From positions 74 to 64,073 of the forward strand of contig NZ_CACSIP010000025.1 of the NCBI RefSeq assembly GCF_902705885.1: DNA of 64,000 bases. Reading direction: 5' to 3'. A program made the position numbers and the translations under genes. Below are positions 22,861-30,995 of this stretch, piece by piece. Position 1 is the stretch's first letter. Every line of letters starts with the position of its first letter. The notes under the pieces were generated by a model, which did not search any database, was not told the DNA's origin, and was given only the letters and a program-made list of their open reading frames with translations. This DNA is from Mycolicibacterium austroafricanum (GTDB lineage: Bacteria > Actinomycetota > Actinomycetes > Mycobacteriales > Mycobacteriaceae).

Positions 22861-23943
22861 TTAGAGGGCGTAGGCTTCGCCTCCGCTGGGGTAGCCGCCG
22901 CCGCTGGTAGCGAGGTGGACGTGGTCCATGTGGTTGGCTGTGGCGCCGCCCCGGTTCTCCATCATGGAAGGTGCGCGGCCCGGGATGTACATGGTCTGAC
23001 GCCAAATGGCGTGGTCGAGACCGAACTTCTGTTGGTTTGCCAACACGAAGTTCAACACTCGCTGGCCCAGGGCGATGCCCTGGGGCGAGGTGGGGTTGGG
23101 GATCATGACGTCGATCGCCAGGCCGCTGGGGTGCCATTTGAGCGAGTCTGCGCGGAATCCGCCGATGGACTGTATTTCGGGAAAAGCGGCACTGATGGCG
23201 CGGGCGGCCAGGATGGTTTTGCGTTGCAGCTTATATTCATTGGCGACCCCGGGCGGCAGGTCACGGCCGGATACGTTAGCCCCCGTGCCGGCATCGATGG
23301 TTGCGTTGCTGGATGGTTGGAAGGCGCTGGCGGTTTTGGTGATGCCGGAGAGGTTGGGGAAGGCGAAGCCGCCGCCGCCACCGCCCATGGATGCTGGAGC
23401 GCCGCCACCCATGGCGCCGGCGGGGGCCATCGCTGCGCTCCCGGCAGGGGAGCCGCCACGCAGCAACTGCGCTAACATCACCGCACGCTGATCAGATGCC
23501 TTGATCAGATTGCGGGCGGTTCCGGTGCGGTTATCCAACTCCCGCAACATCTGCCGATCCCCAGCAGGACTGCCCGTATACGGGGCAATCGCTGCGGTGT
23601 TGTCGGCTGCGGCTTGATTATTGGAATCCATGGCCGCACTACCCTCAGCGACCACCTGGCCAGAGGCGTCCAAATGCACCGCAGCAGAACGATCCTTGGC
23701 CGCCACCGCGGCCACCGCACGCGCATTGGCCGCCGCGTGATCACGCCACATCTGCGCAGTCACACCCGAATAGCCCAGCGCCGCGGGATCATCAGCGGCC
23801 ATCTTCTGCGCCAACTGCTCAACAATCACACCCTGATCAGCCAACCCGCCAGCCCCCCGAGGCAACGGCTGACCATACAAATCCGTGCCATCACGCAACG
23901 CCTCAGCCGCCATATCCACATACACCTGCAACCCCGAGGACAT
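22861..23943 (-). CDS. DUF4226-type protein with peptidoglycan peptidase-like C-terminus, 360 aa
   Basis: The N-terminal half is helical and Ala-rich like ESX-associated DUF4226 proteins (VDMAAEALRDGTDLYGQPLPRG, LDNRTGTARNLIKASDQRAVMLAQLLRGG). A glycine/alanine linker follows. The C-terminal 120 residues (LAARAISAAFPEIQSIGGFR, KWHPSGLAIDVMIPN, then NHMDHVHLAT) carry His/Asp positions matching M15-like cell-wall peptidases (HPSGLAID and HxDHVH zinc ligands). There is no Sec signal peptide, so export by ESX is plausible. ATG 23943 was chosen because the longer frame reads into the divergent promoter. It may open peptidoglycan during conjugation; that is inference. Confidence 0.7.
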   Translation of the reverse strand: MSSGLQVYVDMAAEALRDGTDLYGQPLPRGAGGLADQGVIVEQLAQKMAADDPAALGYSGVTAQMWRDHAAANARAVAAVAAKDRSAAVHLDASGQVVAEGSAAMDSNNQAAADNTAAIAPYTGSPAGDRQMLRELDNRTGTARNLIKASDQRAVMLAQLLRGGSPAGSAAMAPAGAMGGGAPASMGGGGGGFAFPNLSGITKTASAFQPSSNATIDAGTGANVSGRDLPPGVANEYKLQRKTILAARAISAAFPEIQSIGGFRADSLKWHPSGLAIDVMIPNPTSPQGIALGQRVLNFVLANQQKFGLDHAIWRQTMYIPGRAPSMMENRGGATANHMDHVHLATSGGGYPSGGEAYAL

Positions 23944-24010
23944 ACCCCCAAGTATCAGACCCACCCCCACAAAACTCACCAACGCGCGGAGCCTGGCTGC
24001 TGGGCATTTG

Positions 24011-24039
24011 TTGAGATCGGCATACCACGGGCGTAGTTT
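24011..24039 (+). promoter_or_regulatory. Promoter of the PE-PPE genes
   Basis: TTGAGA (24011-24016), a 17-bp spacer and TAGTTT (24034-24039) form a good SigA-like promoter. It leaves a leader of about 57 nt with a GGGGAAAGG ribosome site before ATG 24103. Confidence 0.6.
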
Positions 24040-24102
24040 GCTACCAAGAGGACCCCGCGCGTCCGGGGTTCGGCAAAGCCTTAGGGACGGGGAAAGGTAA
24101 CC

Positions 24103-24402
24103 ATGCTTCTGACAAACACACCGACGATTCTTTCCGGTGCGGCAGCGGAGTCCGCTGGCGCGGAAACGATGATCGCTCACTCAGCGGCGACCGCAGCAAG
24201 CACCCTCGTGGTGCCGCCGATGGGGGCAGGCCCGGAGGCGGTTGCGTTGTCGACGGCGCTGGGAGCCAATGCCGGGGTAACGCACGGGATCCTTGGTGAG
24301 ATCGCGGCGTCGCGTATCGCGCGAGCGGTATCTATGGCCACTGGTGGGCTGATCATCGAGGAGCAGGACCTGGTGAACGCTGTGAACGGGTCGCTTGGCT
24401 AA
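24103..24402 (+). CDS. PE-family protein, 99 aa
   Basis: A two-helix Ala-rich protein of PE length (ILSGAAAESAGAETMIAHSAA, then AVALSTALGANAGVTHGILGEIAASRIARAVSM), directly upstream of and TAATG-coupled to a PPE gene in an ESX locus. It has a proline pair (PPMGAGPEA) at the turn. I see no YxxxD/E export motif after helix 2, where PE proteins normally carry it; the end reads LIIEEQDLVNAVNGSLG. PE proteins pair with PPE partners and are recognised by EspG through the PPE subunit. Confidence 0.78.
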   Translation: MLLTNTPTILSGAAAESAGAETMIAHSAATAASTLVVPPMGAGPEAVALSTALGANAGVTHGILGEIAASRIARAVSMATGGLIIEEQDLVNAVNGSLG

Positions 24403-25598
24403 TGCTGGGAGCTGACGCGGCGGCTCTGCCCCCTGGGCAGAACCACATGCTGATGGTCGGCGCCCCGGGCACCGGACCGGCTGGGGTAGCGGCGTGGGGC
24501 GCGTTGATGCAGTCAATAGCCGATGGCTGCGCCGCCCAGGCGGCTGCCAAAGGTGCCACCACTGCGACCACTGCTACCGAGTGGATTGGGGTCAGTGGCA
24601 CGGCCATGGCGAGCTCAGCGGTCCCCGAGATCGCCGACCTCGCTGTGATGGCTGCCCATTGCCTCAAAAACTCGGTGCTTGCCGAGTCAATGGTGCAGGC
24701 CTATACGTCCGCGCTGGGCGGCATGGTTCCCGAACCGGTCTGCGATGGAAACCGCATGACGTGGGCTGCGTTGGCCGGGTCCAACGTGTTTGGCCAGAAC
24801 TTTCCGCCGATGAACTTTCTCGACGGCGAGTACTTCCTGGACTACTGGCCTCGAAACTCGGCTTTGCGCATGGGGTATGGCAGTGCTGTCGACGGCGCAG
24901 TGAGCGCACTGGCGGTCCCGCCGGTGGTCACCGCAGCGCCGGCGAACCCGGCGATACAGGCAGCTGGGGCCTCCGCAATGCAAGGCGAGCAGGCTGCCCA
25001 GACGGGCGTGAACGCATCCATGCGTGCCTCGGCCGAAGCCGCCAGCCCGATGAACAGCGGTGTTATGGGCCAGATGATGCAGATCGTGACGATGGCGCCG
25101 TCGATGGCGGGCCAGCTCGCCGGTATGCTGCCGCAGCTTTTGCAGACGCTGGTCCAACCGTTGATGTCGATGCCACAGCAAGCCATGAGTTTGTTCGCGC
25201 CCGCGTTGTCGAGCCTGGGGCAGGGAATGTCGAGCCTCGGCGGGGCCAGCTCGGCTCTGCCCGCCAGCACAGCATTGAGCGGTGTTGGCGCAGGCAGCGG
25301 TGGTGGGCTGTCGGCGGCGCTAGGTGCCACCAGGCCGGTCAGCGGGATCGGGACGGTCAGCGGCGGACTCGGGGTTCCGGCCGGCTGGTCTCCTGCAGCG
25401 ACCACAAAGAACGTGAGTCGGGGAGCTTCGGCGGCCGCAGCCACCGGGTTGGGGGGCGCTGCACCGATGTACGGGCCGATGGGTGCAGCACGCCGAGGGG
25501 AGGGTTCGAGCGAGCCACACAGCGCTACCGCCGGTCGGCTGGGTATCCGACTGGCCAAGCAACCACCCGTAGTTACCGCGGGCGGCGGGGAAATTTGA
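24402..25598 (+). CDS. PPE-family protein, 398 aa
   Basis: The N-terminal 170 residues are helical with PPE-like features (a partner-binding SIADGCAAQAAAKGATTATTATEWIGVSGTAMASSAVPEIADL region), although the literal Pro-Pro-Glu is absent. The C-terminal half is low-complexity Gly/Ser/Ala (ALSSLGQGMSSLGGASSALP) and ends basic. Its ATG overlaps the PE stop. It should be exported by the plasmid ESX system as a heterodimer with the PE protein. Confidence 0.75.
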   Translation: MLGADAAALPPGQNHMLMVGAPGTGPAGVAAWGALMQSIADGCAAQAAAKGATTATTATEWIGVSGTAMASSAVPEIADLAVMAAHCLKNSVLAESMVQAYTSALGGMVPEPVCDGNRMTWAALAGSNVFGQNFPPMNFLDGEYFLDYWPRNSALRMGYGSAVDGAVSALAVPPVVTAAPANPAIQAAGASAMQGEQAAQTGVNASMRASAEAASPMNSGVMGQMMQIVTMAPSMAGQLAGMLPQLLQTLVQPLMSMPQQAMSLFAPALSSLGQGMSSLGGASSALPASTALSGVGAGSGGGLSAALGATRPVSGIGTVSGGLGVPAGWSPAATTKNVSRGASAAAATGLGGAAPMYGPMGAARRGEGSSEPHSATAGRLGIRLAKQPPVVTAGGGEI

Positions 25599-25603
25599 CC
25601 CCG

Positions 25604-25631
25604 TTCACACCCGCAAAACCGGGTTTAGACT
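25604..25631 (+). promoter_or_regulatory. Promoter of the esx pair
   Basis: TTCACA (25604-25609), a 16-bp spacer holding AACCGGG, and TAGACT (25626-25631) lie 54 bp before ATG 25686. The leader has a GAAAGGAACG ribosome site. Being separate from the PE-PPE promoter, it could allow high Esx expression. Confidence 0.55.
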
Positions 25632-25685
25632 CCACAACAAGGTGATCATCAACGGTCACTGACAGCAACGAAAGGAACGGTCAGC

Positions 25686-25982
25686 ATGACGTTGATCATG
25701 GATCCCGACCAGGTGACCGGCGTGACCAACGAGATCGACAATCATCGCCAAGAAATCTTCAACCTGATGAGCAAGTACAAGTCGAGCAACTTGGCGTCGG
25801 ACGCATTCTGGAAGGGAAAGTCGCAGGCACAGAACGTCCAAACCGCCACCGACATCACAATGAAGCAAGCCAAAATTGACTCTGTGGCCCAGAGCATCGT
25901 GCACCAACTGCGCAACACCGTGACCAGCTGGCAGAACGAAGACGCCCAGCACGCCGCCCAGCAGGCCGGGATTGCCGGCTAA
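25686..25982 (+). CDS. WXG100 protein, EsxB (CFP-10)-like, 98 aa
   Basis: It has the WXG100 length and hairpin design: helix, then FWKGKSQ (the W-x-G turn) near residue 42, then a second helix ending QNEDAQHAAQQAG. It is the first gene of an esx pair inside an ESX locus. No YxxxD/E motif is present after helix 2, unlike chromosomal EsxB. It should dimerise with the next gene's product. Confidence 0.85.
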   Translation: MTLIMDPDQVTGVTNEIDNHRQEIFNLMSKYKSSNLASDAFWKGKSQAQNVQTATDITMKQAKIDSVAQSIVHQLRNTVTSWQNEDAQHAAQQAGIAG

Positions 25983-26031
25983 GAGCTCAGGCCGGCCCGC
26001 GACGTAACTTTTCAGGAAAGGAATCAAACCC

Positions 26032-26328
26032 ATGGCATTGATCTCTATGGATCACGAGGCAATGGATGGCCATGCTAAAGGCACCGATGCCATCGGCGCT
26101 GCTCTCGAAGAGCACATGAGCGCGATTAAGAAACTGGTCGGATCGCTCGACGGAACTTTCGAGTCACGTCACGCGGGCGTGAAATTCCGTGAGATCCAGG
26201 CACAGACCGACCAGATGCAGATCGCCATCCGCCAGACAGTCGGCGACCATGCACGGGTAACCCGCGGCGGCAACCAGGGCATGCAGGACGCCGACGCGGT
26301 GTCGGGCTCGGGCTTTGCCGGAGTGTGA
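26032..26328 (+). CDS. WXG100-like protein, EsxA (ESAT-6)-like, 98 aa
   Basis: The size and position match the EsxA partner. The turn reads LDGTFESRHAGVKF, so the Trp-x-Gly is replaced by His-Ala-Gly. Helices flank it (AIGAALEEHMSAIKKLVGSL, REIQAQTDQMQIAIRQTVGDH). It has no tyrosine and hence no YxxxD/E. An AGGAAAGGAATC ribosome site precedes ATG 26032. Confidence 0.82.
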   Translation: MALISMDHEAMDGHAKGTDAIGAALEEHMSAIKKLVGSLDGTFESRHAGVKFREIQAQTDQMQIAIRQTVGDHARVTRGGNQGMQDADAVSGSGFAGV

Positions 26329-26351
26329 ATCGGTTACACCCTCCTTCGAAG

Positions 26352-26385
26352 TGCGGGGGACCAGTCGATGGGCTGGTCCCCCGCA
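26352..26385 (+). terminator. Strong hairpin after the esx pair
   Basis: A perfect 13-bp stem (26352-26364 with 26373-26385) and 8-nt loop sit 23 bp after the esxA-like stop. No U tract follows, so it may partially terminate or protect the esx transcript end. Confidence 0.65.
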
Positions 26386-26393
26386 TAAGGAGC

Positions 26394-26537
26394 GTGGCGG
26401 ACACCCAGGTGTTATCGGCTGATCGACAGTGGTACGCGCGGCAAGCAGAGATGGCGGCACATGCGAGCGTTGACACGCGGCCGCGTGAACTCGCGTCGCA
26501 CTTAAAGCCCTTGGGCAAGACCAGAAATTCGCAGTGA
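26394..26537 (+). CDS. Possible 47-aa ORF between esxA and espG
   Basis: A GTG frame encodes a charged helical peptide (ADTQVLSADRQWYARQAEMA part). The AAGGAG before it is too close to the GTG for an ideal ribosome site. It may be a small gene or a remnant; support is weak. Confidence 0.3.
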   Translation: MADTQVLSADRQWYARQAEMAAHASVDTRPRELASHLKPLGKTRNSQ

Positions 26538-26546
26538 GGTCGGTAG

Positions 26547-27494
26547 TTGAACACCAACAATCGCACGGCGATCGGAGCATTCACACTTCCGCAACTGTGG
26601 GCTACGCAAGCGCTGACTGGCTGCGAGTCTCTGCCGCAGACTCTTCGGATACCGCCCTGGCTGCCTAAGTCTGGTGTTCCTACGACTGCGGATCCTGTGT
26701 GGCACGAACTGCTCGCGGGCGAGGTCATCGACGTATACGGCCGCGTGAAAGACGAGTACGCCGAACAAATGCGGGTGCTGTCCAACCCTGACATCGAGGT
26801 CTCGCTGTCCATCACCCGCTGGCACGATGATGACACACTGCGAGAAATGGTGGCCTCCCTTGTCCGCCAAGGCTCCACGTGGGTCGGAGCGACTACACAT
26901 GGGTGGGCAGCCAAACCGCACGACGTATCCGCTTTGGCCGGCAACAACGGCGCACCGCCGGAATCGGCCGAATCCAGTGCACCAGCAGAGCTACCAGCGG
27001 AAGTAGTGCTGTCGACGTTGGGCGACATGGGCCGCGACATGGCGCTGAGCACGCTGACCGAGGTGATCCTGGGTCTGGCCGGCGAACTGGAATCGGCCGA
27101 CATCGATCCTGTACACGGGCGCCGAGACGAACTTCTGGCCGCTGTAGGCAGCTGCCTGGGCGGCGCCGGATTGGCTGACCTTTTCGGCATGGGCATGTCT
27201 GCGCACCAGGCAGAAGTTGTTGCGGCAGCCGGTAATCCGATGGCGCCAATGCTCACAGTCGGCGTGGTTGAATATCCCGAGCAAACGTGCGGGAACACTG
27301 TGCTGTGTCTTATCGATACCGAGTACGGCCGTGTAATGAGCACCACCGAGTTCCTTGGCGGCCATTGGTCCGACCAGATTGAAACCTGGCTGACCATCGC
27401 GCCCGCGGATCGCGCCCGGGTTACCGCCGAACTGGCCACGCTTCTTGAGCGTAGCGCCGCCGGAGTCCAGTGGGACCACCGCCGCGCAATGTGA
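26547..27494 (+). CDS. espG: EspG-family PE/PPE chaperone, 315 aa
   Basis: Position after the esx pair, length near 300 aa and architecture fit EspG: TLPQLWATQALTG at the start, VIDVYGRVKDEYAEQMRVLSNPDIEVSLSIT, a central LADLFGMGMSAHQAEVVAAAG-like segment, and a C-terminal VCLIDTEYGRVMSTTEFLGG-type strand followed by helices. EspG proteins hold the PPE tip in the cytosol before export. The best start is TTG 26547, since no in-frame ATG or GTG lies nearby. Acidic and Ala-rich insertions occur at about residues 130-150. Confidence 0.8.
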   Translation: MNTNNRTAIGAFTLPQLWATQALTGCESLPQTLRIPPWLPKSGVPTTADPVWHELLAGEVIDVYGRVKDEYAEQMRVLSNPDIEVSLSITRWHDDDTLREMVASLVRQGSTWVGATTHGWAAKPHDVSALAGNNGAPPESAESSAPAELPAEVVLSTLGDMGRDMALSTLTEVILGLAGELESADIDPVHGRRDELLAAVGSCLGGAGLADLFGMGMSAHQAEVVAAAGNPMAPMLTVGVVEYPEQTCGNTVLCLIDTEYGRVMSTTEFLGGHWSDQIETWLTIAPADRARVTAELATLLERSAAGVQWDHRRAM

Positions 27495-27531
27495 GCCAGA
27501 ACACGCTGCTCTACTTGGCCAAAATGGTTTG

Positions 27532-27559
27532 TACACACCGGGTTAGGGCTTTGTAGACA
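27532..27559 (+). promoter_or_regulatory. Promoter-like block upstream of espI
   Basis: TACACA (27532-27537), a 16-bp spacer and TAGACA (27554-27559) precede ATG 27569 by 9 bp. A near-copy with the same spacing and flanks (TTGTACACA ... CTTTGTAGACAA) lies at 37987-38014. Confidence 0.45.
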
Positions 27560-27568
27560 AGGGTCAGA

Positions 27569-29449
27569 ATGGGTGTTTGTATGGAAAGCATGACCAGCCC
27601 GAATAGCGAACCACCACGTCATTCCCGCGAATTTGACCTGGGGTACGGGGCCGACGAGCAAAATCCATCAGGCCCGTTTCCGGCCACCGAGCCCAATCAC
27701 TCGCTGTCGGGCACCGCAGGTGATACACAGGTGCCCCCACCTGCACTCGACGAGGCAGAACAATCCAGTAACGCTGTGGACCTACAGCCCCTTGAGCGCG
27801 AAGCACCCGGCACATCCGATGCTGAAGCTAACGCCGCCTCCGAGGAGGACAAGGCCGGTGAGCCACTTGCCCCCGCCACACCAGAAGACAGACCACAGGA
27901 ACCGGTATGGCCCGCAGCGCAGCTCGGGGAGAATTCCAGACCGCAGGGCGAGACCGAACCCGCATCGCCGCCGGCGGCGGCTGCTCATCGTTCATGGGAG
28001 CTGACCACGCCGCACATCCAGGTAGCGGCACCGCCGACTCCCCCTGCGCCGCAAAGGGAATCAGCGCGGCGGGCAGCGGACGCGCACCCTCATTACCAGG
28101 CCCGGCCGGGTACGCCACCCAACTCGGGCAGGTACCCGCAGCCACCTTTCCCGCCGGGACCCCCAGCAGGGCCCGGGCCAGGCGGGTTCCCGCCGCGCGG
28201 CGGACCACCTCCCCCAAATGCACCGGGGTTCGAGCGCAATACGATGGCGCCGCCTGCCGGTTGGGGACCACCGCAGCCTCCGCCACACGGGCCGGCCCCC
28301 GGGCAATTTGGCCGGGATCCATACCCGCCGAACATGTTTGGGACACCGAACATGGGGCCGCTCAACCAGCCCGCACCGGCACCGCAGCAGCCGCCGCATG
28401 CTCCCCCCACAGGTGCGAGCCCGGCCCCGGTATCAGCGCAGCGCCACGCAGCCGTGGTCGAGAGTATGACCCAGCTTGACAGCGCGCCAGGGCGCACCCG
28501 CATGTCGGAAGCCCAGTGGAGCGACGAACTTGTCCGCGCAAAGCGACCGAGACCGGAAACAGGCTGGCGCGCAGCCCTTTACAAGGGCTCGTTGCACTTA
28601 ATCAATCCCGGCAGGTCCAAAAAGGAAAAGCAGATGGCCGAGTGGATCGCGGCCATTCAAAGCCCCTTGCGCGGCCGGTTTAAGATCGGAGTTATCAACG
28701 CACGCGGTGGCATTGGGAAAACAACCGTGGCCACGGGCGCAGCCAACGGGTTCGCCGCACACCGAAAAGAAGACCGCACGATTGTCGTCGACGCGGACCC
28801 CGGCTACGGAACAGCGGCCGACCGAATCGACCCAACGGCAAGTGGCAGCCTGCTGACGGTCGTGGACTCGGGTAGCCGAAACATGCTGGGAAGCGACGAC
28901 CAGATCCGCGCCCACGTCGGCGCCAACAACTTGGGCGTGATGGTGTTGGCTGGGGACACGAGGCTGACCCAGCGGCCGCAGCTGACCCCCGAAACCTATC
29001 GGCACGCGATGCCGCACGTCGAGAAATTCCACCGGGTGATCTTTGTCGATTGCGGACCGACGATCGACCATCCAGTGATGCCCGAAGTCCTGGCCAGCGT
29101 CGACGCTCTGATCGTAGTGAGCTCCACCAAAGCTGACGGGGCCAAAGGCGCTGGAGTGACACTGGATTGGTTGAGCGAGAACGGCTATCACGACCTGCTG
29201 AAGCGGACGATCGTCGTGATCAACGATCTGAAAGGCAACTCCGCCAAGAAGGCTCGCCTGAAGCTCCAGGAGCGCTTCGGCCACGAAGTCGACGACGTGT
29301 TCGTACTACCTTTTGACAAGCATCTGGATGCGGCCACGGTGATCGACTTCAACAACGGCCTCAAACCCAAAACCCGCCGCAAGTTCGTGGAGATAGCGGC
29401 GTCCATCGCGAACAATTTCGCCAGCACCACCGATCTGAGCCATGACTGA
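27569..29449 (+). CDS. espI: EspI-like proline-rich MinD/ParA-type ATPase, 626 aa
   Basis: Residues 1-310 are a disordered Pro/Gly/Ala-rich region (repeated PPFPPGPPAGPGPGG-like runs). The C-terminal 270 residues form a MinD/ParA-like domain with NARGGIGKTTVATGAANGFAAH (Walker A, about 376-392), TIVVDADPGYGTAADR and VIFVDCGPTIDHPVMPEVLASVDALIVVS. This is the EspI layout of ESX-1, where EspI modulates secretion in response to ATP state. It overlaps eccD by 8 bp. The start could also be ATG 27581 within the same frame. Confidence 0.82.
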   Translation: MGVCMESMTSPNSEPPRHSREFDLGYGADEQNPSGPFPATEPNHSLSGTAGDTQVPPPALDEAEQSSNAVDLQPLEREAPGTSDAEANAASEEDKAGEPLAPATPEDRPQEPVWPAAQLGENSRPQGETEPASPPAAAAHRSWELTTPHIQVAAPPTPPAPQRESARRAADAHPHYQARPGTPPNSGRYPQPPFPPGPPAGPGPGGFPPRGGPPPPNAPGFERNTMAPPAGWGPPQPPPHGPAPGQFGRDPYPPNMFGTPNMGPLNQPAPAPQQPPHAPPTGASPAPVSAQRHAAVVESMTQLDSAPGRTRMSEAQWSDELVRAKRPRPETGWRAALYKGSLHLINPGRSKKEKQMAEWIAAIQSPLRGRFKIGVINARGGIGKTTVATGAANGFAAHRKEDRTIVVDADPGYGTAADRIDPTASGSLLTVVDSGSRNMLGSDDQIRAHVGANNLGVMVLAGDTRLTQRPQLTPETYRHAMPHVEKFHRVIFVDCGPTIDHPVMPEVLASVDALIVVSSTKADGAKGAGVTLDWLSENGYHDLLKRTIVVINDLKGNSAKKARLKLQERFGHEVDDVFVLPFDKHLDAATVIDFNNGLKPKTRRKFVEIAASIANNFASTTDLSHD

Positions 29450-30995
29450 GACCGCCAAAGCGCCTGAAGCGTCGGCGCCCCCGGATACGTCAGGTCAAAC
29501 CGACACCAACGTGGCGATGGTTGAGATGCCGCCATGGTGGCGCGGCGCGATCTTTGTCGGTGAAAGGCAGACTGACGTCGTGTTTCCTGCGGCCGTGCCG
29601 ATTCGCGCGGCAATGCAGGCACTGATCAAGCTGCTGAACAAGGACGGGGCGACGCGGCAGGGATACATCCCGATGCCCGAGACCACCGCCTACGAACTCC
29701 AGCAGGTCAACGGGATCACTCTGGATGCGTCCAGGTCCTTGCTCGAGCTTGGTGTGGCAGACGGTGTCCCGCTGGTTCTCAAACCAGGGGTGGCCAAGGA
29801 GACCTTCAAACCGGTCACCGAGGATCGCTCAGCGAGCCTGGCCAAACAGGTCAAGGATGAGACCTCCGAGATCAAGCCAGAACAAGCACTCGTCTTCGGC
29901 GGCATCGGCATCGGCATACTCGTGGCAGCCGCAAGCGCCTTGCTGATACGAACCCATCTCCTAGAACCAACCTGGTGGCCTGCCTGGGTGATCTGCATCG
30001 TCCTGGCCGCGGCGATGCTCGCCGCAGGTTGGGGCATCGGACGTCACGGCCGCCATGGCGATCTATCTGACACGCTGATACTGGGAGCGTTGATCCCGGC
30101 GGCGACCGCAGCGGCCACGGGTGTGCCGGGGCCCCTGGGGGCGGCGCATGCGTGGCTGGCATGGCTGCTGGTGACGGCGATCCTGGTAGTGCTACGGGTA
30201 GCCACCGATCGGTGGTGGTGGCTGTCGACGTTCGCGCTTGCCCTCGGGGTTTCGCTGGGCGTGGGTGTTGGCGTGCGCTGGCTGTTCGGAGTGTCCGGCC
30301 CGATCATCGCCGCATGCCTGATGTGGGTCGCGTTGCCCTTAGTGCTGGCCGCTCCTGGTTTGGCTAATCGCCTTGCGGGGCTGCGCCCTCCGAATTTGGA
30401 ATTGCCTACGGGCGCGGGGGTGTGGGAACGCAACCCCGACGAGCCTGACGAAACCGTGTCACCTGTGGTGCCGGCGACACCAAACGATCAACCGTATCCA
30501 GATGTGGTCTCGCCCGAGGATCTACGTCGCCGCAACCGGCATTCGATTACGGCGCATCGGGCGATCATCGCAGCCCTGATGGTGCAGCTGGTGGCCACCA
30601 CATGGGGTGCCATTCACGCAGGGTCACCGCGGCTGTGGATGATCGAAGTGGTGGCAGGCCTTGGCCTGGTGTCACTGCTCGGTCGCGCATGGATCACTCG
30701 CGACGCCAAAGTCGTTGCGGCACTGATCGGCGGCATCTTGCTCACCGGAGCAGTCGTCGTCGCCAAACTCGCGGTCTCGGATGCACAAACCGTGCCCGCG
30801 ACAGTGACCGCTCTAGGATGGCTAGCCGCTGCCCTGGTGGGAATTGGCGTTCTGACCGCACTGGTCGGCCTGCCCGGAGATCTGTCCCCTCCGACGCGGC
30901 GCGCGCTGCAATATATGTATCTGCTAGCGATGTCACTGGGATTCCCGTTCTTGCTCTGGGGTATTGGGCTGCTGACCGCGGTGAGGTCGCGATGA
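29442..30995 (+). CDS. eccD: ESX membrane channel component EccD, 517 aa
   Basis: An N-terminal ubiquitin-like domain (VVFPAAVPIRAAMQALIKLLNKDG, ITLDASRSLLELGVADGVPLVLKP) is followed by about eleven hydrophobic segments from residue 150 on. A cytoplasmic loop carries LRRRNRHSITAHRA. This is the EccD plan. EccD forms the inner-membrane barrel of the ESX complex with EccB, EccC and EccE. The gene is ATGA-coupled to mycP. Confidence 0.93.
   Translation: MTETAKAPEASAPPDTSGQTDTNVAMVEMPPWWRGAIFVGERQTDVVFPAAVPIRAAMQALIKLLNKDGATRQGYIPMPETTAYELQQVNGITLDASRSLLELGVADGVPLVLKPGVAKETFKPVTEDRSASLAKQVKDETSEIKPEQALVFGGIGIGILVAAASALLIRTHLLEPTWWPAWVICIVLAAAMLAAGWGIGRHGRHGDLSDTLILGALIPAATAAATGVPGPLGAAHAWLAWLLVTAILVVLRVATDRWWWLSTFALALGVSLGVGVGVRWLFGVSGPIIAACLMWVALPLVLAAPGLANRLAGLRPPNLELPTGAGVWERNPDEPDETVSPVVPATPNDQPYPDVVSPEDLRRRNRHSITAHRAIIAALMVQLVATTWGAIHAGSPRLWMIEVVAGLGLVSLLGRAWITRDAKVVAALIGGILLTGAVVVAKLAVSDAQTVPATVTALGWLAAALVGIGVLTALVGLPGDLSPPTRRALQYMYLLAMSLGFPFLLWGIGLLTAVRSR

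Noticed and set aside
26126..27661. 511-residue minus-strand frame opposite espG
   Set aside because: It is the complement of the espG and esx genes, with Ser/Arg/Pro composition and no domain; a GC-rich shadow.
30602..30991. Upstream extension of mycP
   Set aside because: It lies inside eccD in another frame; the signal peptide begins at 30992 with ATGA coupling.
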